From contig CAWGMO010000003.1 in the NCBI GenBank assembly GCA_963823735.1, positions 806,001-870,000 on the forward strand: a stretch of 64,000 nt of DNA. The letters are read 5' to 3'. A model generated the notes under the pieces. The model made no database searches. It worked only from the letters and a program-made list of their open reading frames with translations, and had not been told where the DNA came from. Below, piece after piece: positions 56,931 to 64,000 of this stretch. Position 1 is the first letter of the stretch; each line of letters starts with the position of its first letter. The stretch comes from Actinoallomurus sp963823735 (GTDB taxonomy: Bacteria > Actinomycetota > Actinomycetes > Streptosporangiales > Streptosporangiaceae). The position numbers were made by a program, and so were the translations under genes.

Positions 56931-58142
56931 ATGACCGTCCGTTTGCTGACGAATATCGGCCGCCTGTGGACCGGTATGGATGTGTGCAGCAACGCGGCCA
57001 TCCTCGTGCACGATGAGCGCATCGCCTGGGCGGGCCCCGCCTCAGATCTTCCGCAGAGCGTCCCCGGCGTCATCGACGACATCGTCGACGTCGACCACGT
57101 GGAGAACCTCGGCGGCGGGCTGGTCACCCCCGGCTTGATCGACGCTCACTCCCACCCCGTGTACGCGGGCAACCGCTGGGCCGAGCTCGCCATGCGCACC
57201 AGCGGCTCGACCAACAACGAGATCGTCGCCGCGGGCGGCGGCGTGGCGTCCACGGTGACCGTGACCCGTGGCACCGACCCCTGGACCCTCTGCAACGGCG
57301 TACGCGAGCGCCTCCGCCAGTGGATCACCGGCGGCACGACGACGGTCGAGGCCAAGACCGGCTACCACCTGACGCGCGACGGCGAGCTCGCCGACGTACG
57401 CCTACTGCGCTCCCTTGAGGAAGAGCCGTCGATGCCCCGCATCCACGCGACCTTCCTCGCCGCCCACGTGCTGCCGCCGGAGTACTTCGGCCGGCGCCGT
57501 GACTACATCGAGGCCGTGCGCCTCTGGACCGGCGACGCCGCGGCGGCCGGAGCCGACAGCATCGACGTCTACTGCGACGACGGCCACTTCACCCCGGACG
57601 AGGCCCGCGTCCTGCTGATGACCGGCCAGCGCGTCGGCCTGAAAGCCCGCCTGCACGCCTGCGCCAACGAGCGGATGGGCGCCGCACAGGTCGCCGCCGA
57701 GGTCGGCTGCGCCTCCGCCGACCTGCTCACCGAGGCCAACGACGACGACATCAAGGCACTCCACCACGGCGGAGTCGCCGCGGTCGTCTGCCCGGGCAGC
57801 GCCCTGCACAACGGCCGCACCCCACCGGTACGCGCCATGCTCGACCGCGGCGTCACGCTCGCGCTCGGCACCGACCACAACCCGGGCCAGTGCGGCATCA
57901 CGTCGATGCCGCTGGTCGTGGGCCTGTCCGTCGCGATGTTCGGCCTGAGCGTCAACGAGGCGCTCCGCGCCGCGACCCTCGGTGGCGCGGCGGCCCTGCG
58001 CGTCAACGACCGCGGCGCGCTCGCCCCGGGCATGTTCGCCGACATGGTCCTGTGGGACGCCGACCACGAGGGCGCCTTCGCCTGGTCGTTCGGCCTGCGA
58101 GCCATGCGCGTCTGGCGCGGCGGCATCCCGGTCCAGACGTAG
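56931..58142 (+). CDS. hutI: Imidazolonepropionase HutI
   Basis: A 403-residue amidohydrolase that opens the imidazolone ring in histidine degradation. Metal ligands His73/His75 in GLIDAHSHPVYAGNRWAE, the substrate region AAGGGVASTVTVTRG, TVEAKTGYHL, HACANERMG and GTDHNPGQCGITSMP fit HutI. No other hut gene is adjacent, so the pathway genes must lie elsewhere. A hairpin follows the stop. Confidence 0.88.
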   Translation: MTVRLLTNIGRLWTGMDVCSNAAILVHDERIAWAGPASDLPQSVPGVIDDIVDVDHVENLGGGLVTPGLIDAHSHPVYAGNRWAELAMRTSGSTNNEIVAAGGGVASTVTVTRGTDPWTLCNGVRERLRQWITGGTTTVEAKTGYHLTRDGELADVRLLRSLEEEPSMPRIHATFLAAHVLPPEYFGRRRDYIEAVRLWTGDAAAAGADSIDVYCDDGHFTPDEARVLLMTGQRVGLKARLHACANERMGAAQVAAEVGCASADLLTEANDDDIKALHHGGVAAVVCPGSALHNGRTPPVRAMLDRGVTLALGTDHNPGQCGITSMPLVVGLSVAMFGLSVNEALRAATLGGAAALRVNDRGALAPGMFADMVLWDADHEGAFAWSFGLRAMRVWRGGIPVQT

Positions 58143-58151
58143 CCCGCGTAC

Positions 58152-58172
58152 GGGCCGCCTTGACGGCGGCCC
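58152..58172 (+). terminator. Hairpin after hutI
   Basis: GGGCCGCC / GGCGGCCC, 8-bp stem with a 5-nt loop, 9 nt after the hutI stop, between convergent genes. Confidence 0.7.
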
Positions 58173-58223
58173 CTATCGCTCGCATCCCCGTCGTACGGCG
58201 GTTTTTCCGGACCTGCCCGTCGA

Positions 58224-58544
58224 TCAGACGCCGGTGAGGGCGTTCAGGGTCCAGCTGTTGCCGGTGTGGGTGACGGTGCAGGCGTACGGCGCCGGGGCGT
58301 GGCCGTCCGCGGCGGCCGTGCCGGTGACGACGTGCCTGGTCACCGACAGGTCGCGGACCCGTTCGCCGGAGAACTTCGGGTTCGCGGGCAGGTGCCGTTT
58401 GACGAACCGTTCGCAGATGATCCGGGCCTCGGCGCTGTGGTCCTGTTTGGTGAGCAGCACCGCGCCGCAGCCGGCCGCGATGGCCAGCACCGTGAGGGTG
58501 ACGAGGAAGCGCGTCGAGGTGAGAACTCGCCTTTTCTCGGGCAT
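58224..58544 (-). CDS. Small exported or membrane-anchored protein, unknown
   Basis: A 106-residue protein from ATG 58544. A hydrophobic helix at about residues 9-30 (LTVLAIAAGCGAVLL) contains a Cys, so it may be a signal anchor or a poor lipobox. The outside part has RIICERFVKRHLPANPKFSG, a His-rich VTRHVV and YACTVTHTGNSWTLNAL, suggesting a small folded domain with two Cys. No family recognised. It sits downstream of, and on the same strand as, the S51 peptidase gene (73-nt gap). Confidence 0.6.
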   Translation of the reverse strand: MPEKRRVLTSTRFLVTLTVLAIAAGCGAVLLTKQDHSAEARIICERFVKRHLPANPKFSGERVRDLSVTRHVVTGTAAADGHAPAPYACTVTHTGNSWTLNALTGV

Positions 58545-58617
58545 GCGCCACTCTCGTTCTCGTGAAGACCGCGTTCTCGGATCAAGGCCGTCCGGGGCCC
58601 GGGTATTCCGGCCACGG

Positions 58618-59238
58618 TCAGGCATCGATGACGATGATCTCGCCGTCGCGGAGCGTACGGTGCGGGACGCCTTCGGCGCGGTAGCGGGCCGCGACCTGCT
58701 CGATCTCCGGGCTCTCCGGGTGCCCGGAGCGGTAGTGCGGCACGATCGCGAAGTCCACCAGGCCGAGGCCCTCCCACACAGGCTCCGCCGCGTACGTCTT
58801 GCGCACGTCACGGTGGTCGTCGACGAGCTCAAGCCCGTGCAGGTCAGAGGCCAGGACGCAGGCGCCGGCGCTGTATCCCCCGTACGTCAGCGCGCCCTCG
58901 CGTACGAGCCGCGTCAGGATCACGTCGGCGCCGCTCCGGGCCAGGGCGTACCTCAGGACGAAGACGTTCCCGCCGCGCAGCCACACCGTTCCGTACCGGG
59001 GGAGTTCGGCGGCGAGCCGTTCGGGACCGGCGAAATGGTGCCGTAGGTCCAGCTCATGCGCCTCCAGCCCGAGGTCCGCGAGGTCCGTCAGCTCCTGCTC
59101 GACCCCCGTACGCCGCAGGTCGGCCGGAAGGGCGTCCAGCGCGTTGGCGATGACGGCGACGGGACGGGACTCGTCGACGAGCGCCGTCAGCCGGTGAGGC
59201 TCATCGCCCAGATGCCACGAAGACAGGAACAATCGCAC
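58618..59238 (-). CDS. Peptidase E-like (S51) / class I glutamine-amidotransferase-fold hydrolase
   Basis: A 206-residue protein from GTG 59238. YGTVWLRGGNVFVLRYAL and GGYSAGACVLASDLH (nucleophile Ser in GYSAGA) are diagnostic of the S51 dipeptidase E family; VPHYRSGHPE provides the conserved His. It follows the VOC-protein gene by 3 nt, so they are cotranscribed. Dipeptidase E cleaves Asp-X dipeptides, but many relatives have unknown substrates. Confidence 0.85.
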   Translation of the reverse strand: MRLFLSSWHLGDEPHRLTALVDESRPVAVIANALDALPADLRRTGVEQELTDLADLGLEAHELDLRHHFAGPERLAAELPRYGTVWLRGGNVFVLRYALARSGADVILTRLVREGALTYGGYSAGACVLASDLHGLELVDDHRDVRKTYAAEPVWEGLGLVDFAIVPHYRSGHPESPEIEQVAARYRAEGVPHRTLRDGEIIVIDA

Positions 59239-59241
59239 ACG

Positions 59242-59730
59242 TCATGATCTCAGGGGCTCGACGATCCTCGCACCCATGACGTACTCCATGGCGGCGGCGT
59301 ACTCAGGCTGAACGGCCCGCTCGGCCATCTCCTCCGGGGTGAGATCCTCCACGCGCTCCTGAATCCACCACAGATTGCCCAGCGGATCACGAACCCGTCC
59401 GACCCGGTCGCCGAACGCCAGCATCGTCACCTCGGTCACCGAAGAGCCCCCGGCCTTCAGCGCCCGCCGGAACACCGCGTCGGCGTCCTCGACGTACAGG
59501 CGCAGGAAACAGGGCGTGTCCGGCCAGTCGTCCCTCGCGTCGAACATCATCACGACCGAGTCTCCGATCCGTACCTCGGCATGCCCGATCACACCCCCGT
59601 CGACCCGCACCCGCGCCAGCTCCTCCGCCCCGAACGCCTCCGTGACGAAGTCGATCAGCCCGGCGGTGTCCCTGGAGATGATCCACGGCGTCACGGATCC
59701 GTAGCCGTCGGGGATGTGATGCTCTGCCAT
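59242..59730 (-). CDS. VOC-family protein (glyoxalase/bleomycin-resistance fold)
   Basis: A 162-residue protein; ATG 59730 with GAGGAGC upstream. Two beta-alpha-beta modules are visible (VTPWIISRDTAGLIDFVTEA and CFLRLYVEDADAVFRRALKA), followed by DRVGRVRDPLGNLWWIQERV, where the Asp-Pro-x-Gly-Asn ending is the glyoxalase signature. Similar to PhnB/YciR-type proteins. Substrate unknown. First gene of a two-gene unit with the S51 peptidase. Confidence 0.88.
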   Translation of the reverse strand: MAEHHIPDGYGSVTPWIISRDTAGLIDFVTEAFGAEELARVRVDGGVIGHAEVRIGDSVVMMFDARDDWPDTPCFLRLYVEDADAVFRRALKAGGSSVTEVTMLAFGDRVGRVRDPLGNLWWIQERVEDLTPEEMAERAVQPEYAAAMEYVMGARIVEPLRS

Positions 59731-59804
59731 GTCAAGCTCCTCTGTCGGTCGGTGAACCGACGCTAACGAGGATTGCGGTCACTTATCGTCCGCAATGCAG
59801 CCTC

Positions 59805-60197
59805 TCAGAGAGCATGGCCGGTGGTGCTGTCCACGTTGCCGGGAATCTCGCCCTCGTGCCGGTCGCCGGTCGTGGAGGTCCCCGAGGGTTCGAACATCAG
59901 GATCGCGCCGCCGGGCGACGACGGCTTGTGCTCGGTGCCGCGCGGCACGACGTACGTGTCGCCCTTCGTGAGCGAGACCGTGTGCTCCGTGCCGTCCTCG
60001 CCGCGTACGGCCACGTCGAACCGGCCGTCCAGGACCAGGAAGAACTCGTCGGTGTCCTCGTGCACGTGCCAGATGTGCTCGCCGAGGGTGTGCGCGATCC
60101 GTACGTCGTAGTCGTTCATGCGGGCCACGATCCGGGGGCTGTAGACGTCGTCGAAGGTCGCCAGCGCTTCCGTCAGGTTGACGGGTTTCATGTCCAT
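59805..60197 (-). CDS. Cupin-domain protein
   Basis: About 130 residues; ATG 60197 or 60191. The single cupin barrel has HIWHVHEDTDEFFLVLDGRF (cupin motif 1, metal-binding His/His/Glu) and KGDTYVVPRGTEHKPSSP (motif 2, His). The protein is cytoplasmic and small, of the mannose-6-phosphate isomerase-like type. It lies opposite the TrmH-like gene across a 145-bp divergent gap. Role unknown. Confidence 0.88.
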   Translation of the reverse strand: MDMKPVNLTEALATFDDVYSPRIVARMNDYDVRIAHTLGEHIWHVHEDTDEFFLVLDGRFDVAVRGEDGTEHTVSLTKGDTYVVPRGTEHKPSSPGGAILMFEPSGTSTTGDRHEGEIPGNVDSTTGHAL

Positions 60198-60342
60198 GAC
60201 GCCGATTGTCCGCGAGGACGCCGGAGGGTGTCTTGTACGTACGTGCGGCCTATGATTGGCCTGTTCCCGACGATGGCCCGCGTCCGCCGCGAAGGACGCC
60301 GACGATGACGAACTCCACGAAGGGCGTACGAGCCCGGCGCCG

Positions 60343-60861
60343 ATGAGCGGGCCGGTCCGGGTGAGCACCCCCCGCGACCTGCGCCGCGCACGCCGCTCCC
60401 GATCCCACCGCTGCTGGGACCACCTGATCGCCGCGCCGCTCTGGCCGCTGCACGGCGCCAACCTCGGCACCCTCCTCCGTACGTGCGACGCCGTCGGCGC
60501 CTGCATCGCCGTGCCGCGCTGGCCGTGGGTGCCGGAGGCGCTCGCGCGGGGCGACACACTGCGGCGGCGGTCCTGCGTGCACTGGGTCGGCGACCCGCTG
60601 CGCTGGCTGGAGGAGCGGCGCTCCGACGGCGTACGGATCCTCGGCGTCGAACTCGCGGAGAACGCCGTACGCCTCGCTGACCTGCGGATGGCCCGCGAGC
60701 GTACGATCGCGGTCCTCGGCCACGAGCGGTCGGGCATTCCGCCCGAAGCCGTCGACCTGCTCCACGACGTCGTCGAGATCCCGATGATCGGTACGGGCGC
60801 GAGCCTGAACGTCGCCGTCGCCGGCTCTCTGGTGCTCTACAAGCTCGCTGGAATGTCCTGA
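60343..60861 (+). CDS. SpoU/TrmH-family RNA 2'-O-methyltransferase
   Basis: About 172 residues from ATG 60343. The three SPOUT motifs are present: NLGTLLRTCDAVG (motif 1, Asn/Arg), AVLGHERSGIP (motif 2, Glu) and IPMIGTGASLNVAVAGSLVL (motif 3, the knot with SAM-binding residues). It is short for a TrmH protein and lacks an N-terminal substrate-binding domain, so the RNA target (tRNA or rRNA) is not predictable. Confidence 0.88.
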   Translation: MSGPVRVSTPRDLRRARRSRSHRCWDHLIAAPLWPLHGANLGTLLRTCDAVGACIAVPRWPWVPEALARGDTLRRRSCVHWVGDPLRWLEERRSDGVRILGVELAENAVRLADLRMARERTIAVLGHERSGIPPEAVDLLHDVVEIPMIGTGASLNVAVAGSLVLYKLAGMS

Positions 60862-60912
60862 ATCAGCTCGTACGCCCGTCTCGATCGCCGTAGGCCGCTT
60901 TAGACTCCAGCT

Positions 60913-61743
60913 ATGACAGCAGCGGTGGCGATCGTGACCGATTCCACCGCGTACCTCCCCGACGAGGTGATCGCCGCGCACGGGGTGACGGTGGTCCCGC
61001 TGCAGGTCGGCATCGGCGACGACGTCCTGGAGGAGGGCGCCGCCCACAACGTACGAGACTGGCGCCCGGTCACGACGTCGAGGCCCTCACCGGAGCGCTT
61101 CCACCGCGCGTACAAGGAGGCGGCCAGGTCGGGAGCGTCCGCCGTGACGTCCATCCACCTGTCGGGCGAGATGTCCGGAACCATCGACGCCGCCCGCCTG
61201 GCCGCCGACGACGTGTCCATCCCGGTCAAGGTCGTGGACAGTCGCTCGATCGGCATGGGCCTGGGCTTCGCCGTCATGGCCGCGGCGGTGGCCGCCGCCG
61301 CGGGCGCGAGCCTGGAGGAGGTCGCCGACGCCGCCGTACGCCGCGTCCGGGCGACCCGCTCGCTGTTCTACGTCGACACCTTGGAACACCTCCGCCGAGG
61401 CGGCCGAATCGGCGCCGCCGCGAGCCTCCTCGGATCGGCCCTGATGATCAAGCCGTTGCTCCACATCACAGACGGCCGAATCGCCCCATTGGAGAAGGTG
61501 CGTACGGCGTCCCGAGCCTTGGCGCGCCTGGAGGAACTGGCCGTGGAACTGGCCGCCGACGTCGAAGTGGACGTGGCCGTCCAGCACGTGGCGGCGGCCA
61601 CCCGAGCCGAAGCGCTCGCCTCCCACCTGCGAGAACGCGTCCCGAAACTGGTCGACCTGCACGTAGGGGAAGCGGGCCCGGTGGTCAGCGCACACGTGGG
61701 CCCGGGAACCCTGGGAGTGGTCGTCTCCCCAAGAGCCTATTGA
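60913..61743 (+). CDS. DegV-family fatty-acid-binding protein
   Basis: A 276-residue protein. The conserved opening AIVTDSTAYLPDEVIAAHGV, the ASAVTSIHLSGEMSGTIDAA block and LFYVDTLEHLRRGGRIGAAA are DegV signatures. DegV (FakB) proteins bind fatty acids and present them to a kinase FakA/DhaK-like partner; no such gene is here. It ends 7 bp inside the convergent DUF4291 gene. In actinomycetes degV usually sits beside comEA, which follows here after that intervening gene. Confidence 0.93.
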   Translation: MTAAVAIVTDSTAYLPDEVIAAHGVTVVPLQVGIGDDVLEEGAAHNVRDWRPVTTSRPSPERFHRAYKEAARSGASAVTSIHLSGEMSGTIDAARLAADDVSIPVKVVDSRSIGMGLGFAVMAAAVAAAAGASLEEVADAAVRRVRATRSLFYVDTLEHLRRGGRIGAAASLLGSALMIKPLLHITDGRIAPLEKVRTASRALARLEELAVELAADVEVDVAVQHVAAATRAEALASHLRERVPKLVDLHVGEAGPVVSAHVGPGTLGVVVSPRAY

Positions 61744-62330
61744 TCGGCGCCGATACGCCGGGCGAGGACGTCCGGGAGTGGATAGACCCGTTCGGGCGGA
61801 AGCATCGCCTTGGCCTTAGCTGTGTCTTTGATGTCATGGATCTTCCGCACGAGCGGCGTGAGATCGTCAATCCCGACAATCCACTCGTCGACGTACCGTC
61901 CGATGAGCTGCCGGCTGATCCCGACCTGAATACTTTTGACGTCCATGGCCCCACCACGCAACCGCCGTTCAGGATCCCACTGAACCCGCACCCCGGCCCG
62001 CGCGAACTCTCCCCGCCATTCGTCGCTGCTCCGATAGATCCGGCGATCCGCGTGCGTGAGCACGGCCTGTGAGAGCGCCTCCTCCCACCCGGCACGAGTG
62101 ATCCTCACCGCGAGAATCATCTCCTGACCAGGCTTCCTGCCCCACCCGCTGCGCTCCATGAGCCAGAGGAAGGAGGGTTTGATCCAGGTCATCCGGCTAC
62201 GGGAGAAGGGCGCCACAAACCCCCCATGCTCAACGGCCGCCCGCCCGATCTCAGTCGAGTACGCCTGATAGACGACAATCGACGTCCGATCAAAGTCAGC
62301 CCTGATCTCATGTGTCCGCACGGCCGCCAC
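61737..62330 (-). CDS. DUF4291 protein
   Basis: A 197-residue protein from 62330. MAAVRTHEIRADFDRTSIVVYQAY, PFSRSRMTWIKPSFLWLMERSGW and LAVRITRAGWEEALSQA fit DUF4291, a family of unknown function found widely in bacteria and some eukaryotes. Sequence is rich in Arg/Trp/Tyr with no membrane segments. It is opposite in direction to its neighbours degV and comEA and inserted between them, which suggests later acquisition. Confidence 0.88.
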   Translation of the reverse strand: MAAVRTHEIRADFDRTSIVVYQAYSTEIGRAAVEHGGFVAPFSRSRMTWIKPSFLWLMERSGWGRKPGQEMILAVRITRAGWEEALSQAVLTHADRRIYRSSDEWRGEFARAGVRVQWDPERRLRGGAMDVKSIQVGISRQLIGRYVDEWIVGIDDLTPLVRKIHDIKDTAKAKAMLPPERVYPLPDVLARRIGADQ

Positions 62331-62439
62331 GATGTCCGCCGGGTGCGTGAGGGAGCAACCTGTTTTTGCTGCGGGGGGTTATCCACATGGGGCGTTCGGC
62401 GCTGTTGGAGGGTGCGGGGAGGGTTTTAGCGTCGGGGGA

Positions 62440-64000
62440 ATGAAGCGTCGTGTCGAGTCGTCCCCCCTTGATCGCCTACGCGAAGCCTTCCGCCCACCTG
62501 ACTCATTCGGCACCCGCGGTCGCCCTTCGCCGTCCGAGCCGTTCGCCGCTCGTCCTGGGCCTCCGGGGCCTGGGTCATTCGGCGTTCGTACGGGGGCCGG
62601 GGCGTCCGAGTCCTTCGGGCTCCGCTCTGGGGCTGAGGAGTCCGAGCCTTTCGGTGTCCAGCCGGGCTCTGCGGCGTACGGGACTTTCAGCCTCCGCCCC
62701 GGGCCTGAAACGTCCGAGTCGTTGGATGCCGGTGCCGGCCCGTCAGCGTCTGGTGGTTGGACGTCGGTGCTGGCCCGTCAGCGTCTGAGTCGTTCGGCGA
62801 ACGCTCCGGCCCGTCACAGACCGAGCCGCTCCACATACATCCTGGGTCACCAACCGGCGGCAGCCCCGGACCATCACCTCACACCTCGCCAACAGCCGTC
62901 TTACCAGCACAACCGAGCGCCTTCACCCGACACCAGCGCGATCGCGCCGCAATGGACAGAGTCCTCAGCGTCGCCGACCACGACCGGAATGACGGCGATG
63001 CCAGCGGCGACCGGCCGGAACCCGATGCCGATGAAACCTTCGTCGCCGGAGCCGGCAACGCCGTTGTCAGCGAAGCCTCCGAGGCTGATCCCGACGTCAT
63101 CTGCCGCTCCCCGGACAGCCCCGAACCCGGATCAACACCTGACGGCCCCCATACGAATCCCGCCTCTATCGCCGATCAAAACTGGGCCGGCCGCGAGCTC
63201 GCGGACAACCCGTCGAAGCCTTACGTCAGCGAGGTACACCCGACTCATTCCGCCGCCACAGCCGGGTACACCCGCGACAGTGAGCCCAACCGGAACAGGC
63301 CGACCTCTACAGAGAACGTCGCTGCCGATGCCGCCTGGTCGACGCATGCTGCTGCCGAAACTGGCTGGTCGGAGCGCGATGATGCCGGCGCCGGGCGGTC
63401 AGCGCATGATGATGCCGGCGTCGGATGGTCGGCGCGTAAGGGTGCCGAAACCGGGTGGTCGACGGGTGACGATGTCAGTGTCGGACGGTCGGCGCGTGAT
63501 GATGCCGGCGTCGGATGGTCGGCGCGTAAGGGTGCCGAAACCGGGTGGTCGACGGGTGACGATGTCAGTGTCGGACGGTCGGCGCGTGATGATGCCGGCG
63601 TCGGATGGTCGGCGCGTAACGGTGCCGAAACCGGGTGGTCGACGGGTGACGATGTCAGTGTCGGACGGTCGGCGCGTGACGATGCCGACGTCGGATGGTC
63701 GGCGCGTAACGGTGCCAAGACCGGCCGGTCGGCGCGTGACGATGGTGATGCCGGGCGGTCAGCACGCGATGATGCCGACACCGAGTGGTCGCCGCGCGAT
63801 GATGGCGAATTCGGCTGGTCCGTAGCCAACCGCCTGCGGAACAGCCGGTTCGATCCCGGGCTGCCCGGCGTCCGGGTCCTGGCGGTGGTCGGCGTACTGG
63901 CCGCACTGATCGCAGGCGTCTTCCTCTGGTGGTCCCGCCCGACCCGCCAGCCCGCTCCGGCATCCGTGGTACGCCCCGCCGCCCACCCGGTAACCCTCCC
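62440..64000 (+). CDS. comEA: ComEA-like DNA-uptake protein with long repeat N-terminus, partial, one frameshift
   Basis: Start ATG 62440 (GTCGGGGGA upstream). The frame reads KRRVESSPLDRLREAFRPPD then SFGxRxG-type repeats to about 62755. There, within a repeated GTGCCGGCCCGTCAGCGTCT, a missing base moves it to the frame that stays open to the window end. That frame gives GPSASESFGERSGPSQTE, acidic sequence, 15 ten-residue repeats (GWSARDDAGV-like), then NRLRNSRFDPGLPGVRVLAV and one transmembrane helix (VVGVLAALIAGVFLWWS), the start expected of actinobacterial ComEA; the SLBB and helix-hairpin-helix domains would follow outside the window. Position next to degV supports this. A longer closed frame over the same DNA is only its shadow. 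Confidence 0.65.
62480..62790 (+). repeat. Degenerate repeats at the start of the ComEA-like gene
   Basis: Protein-level repeats of about 14-18 residues with the core SE(S/P)FG(V/L/E)R(S/T)G. Within them GATGCCGGTGCCGGCCCG (62726) and GACGTCGGTGCTGGCCCG (62760) are near-duplicates, and the frame loss lies between the two. Confidence 0.65.
63378..63827 (+). repeat. Fifteen 30-bp tandem repeats, higher-order 90-bp period, coding
   Basis: 450 bp = 15 units of 30 bp with consensus like GATGATGCCGGCGTCGGATG then GTCGGCGCGT. From 63408 to 63677 three kinds of unit alternate, giving three 90-bp copies that are almost identical. In the comEA frame each unit encodes ten residues of the form DDAGVGWSAR. 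There are no unique spacers, so it is not a CRISPR array. Confidence 0.92.

Noticed and set aside
62332..63825. 497-codon frame ending in MPASDGRRVRVPKPGGRR-type repeats
   Set aside because: After about 62755 it is out of the frame that gives DDAGVGWSAR repeats and the ComEA membrane helix.
63378..63827. CRISPR-like array
   Set aside because: Contiguous 30-bp coding tandem repeats with no unique spacers and no cas genes.

Overview
The window is about 70% GC with dense, strand-alternating operons, many GTG starts and strong G/C preference at third codon positions. The gene orders Lhr-DUF3046...recA-recX, gluABCD/miaB...miaA-dapF and degV...comEA are typical of the Actinomycetota. I read it as chromosomal DNA of a filamentous actinomycete (Streptosporangiales/Thermomonosporaceae-like is a guess). 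I saw no phage, plasmid, insertion sequence, CRISPR array, rRNA or tRNA gene.

Layout. 1-5.5 kb (minus): a sugar-importer operon (solute-binding lipoprotein, two permeases, GH3 hexosaminidase-like enzyme) running into an Rrf2 regulator and a Nei-type DNA glycosylase cut by the window edge. A ROK repressor is divergent at 5.7-6.9 kb with a palindromic operator between them. 7-8.8 kb: membrane Ser/Thr kinase. 9-13.5 kb: Lhr-type helicase, then DUF3046. 13.7-16.6 kb (minus): two ATP-grasp ligases, a Ser/Gly/His/Tyr-tailed lipoprotein and a DUF350 membrane protein, resembling part of the E. coli yjf cluster. 16.7-19.9 kb: LexA-boxed recA and a recX with a very long low-complexity N-terminus. 20-21 kb: gene-poor, with degenerate repeats and a relic of an MFS transporter. 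21-24.7 kb: rny, then a PNPOx-like flavoprotein with a flavohemoglobin. 24.7-30.3 kb (minus): S9 peptidase and gluABCD. 30.4-34.8 kb: miaB, a LigB-like protein, an antitoxin-like protein, miaA, dapF.

34.8-55 kb is accessory DNA lying between dapF and hflX, genes that are neighbours in many actinomycetes: a TetR/membrane-protein pair with matched operators, a second TetR with two acyl-CoA dehydrogenase genes, a peptide-binding lipoprotein, a polyprenyl-phosphate glycosyltransferase pair with a two-component system, and a glycolate module (glcDEF plus an LctP-type permease, with malate synthase aceB beside it). That module gives a route glycolate to glyoxylate to malate. 55-64 kb: hflX, hutI, small enzymes (S51 peptidase, VOC, cupin, TrmH-like methyltransferase), degV, DUF4291 and the start of comEA.

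Sequence quality or gene decay is a recurring question. At least seven genes have their reading frame broken by single-base indels, mostly apparent one-base losses in G/C runs or repeats: the sugar-binding protein, lhr, the recX leader, both acyl-CoA dehydrogenases, glcE and comEA. Flanking protein motifs stay intact, which favours sequencing or assembly error, but the two dehydrogenases carry so many breaks that real decay is possible. Type 'pseudogene' below means 'frame broken in this sequence', not proven loss of function. Terminator hairpins were found by eye after several operons. Confidence values are subjective.
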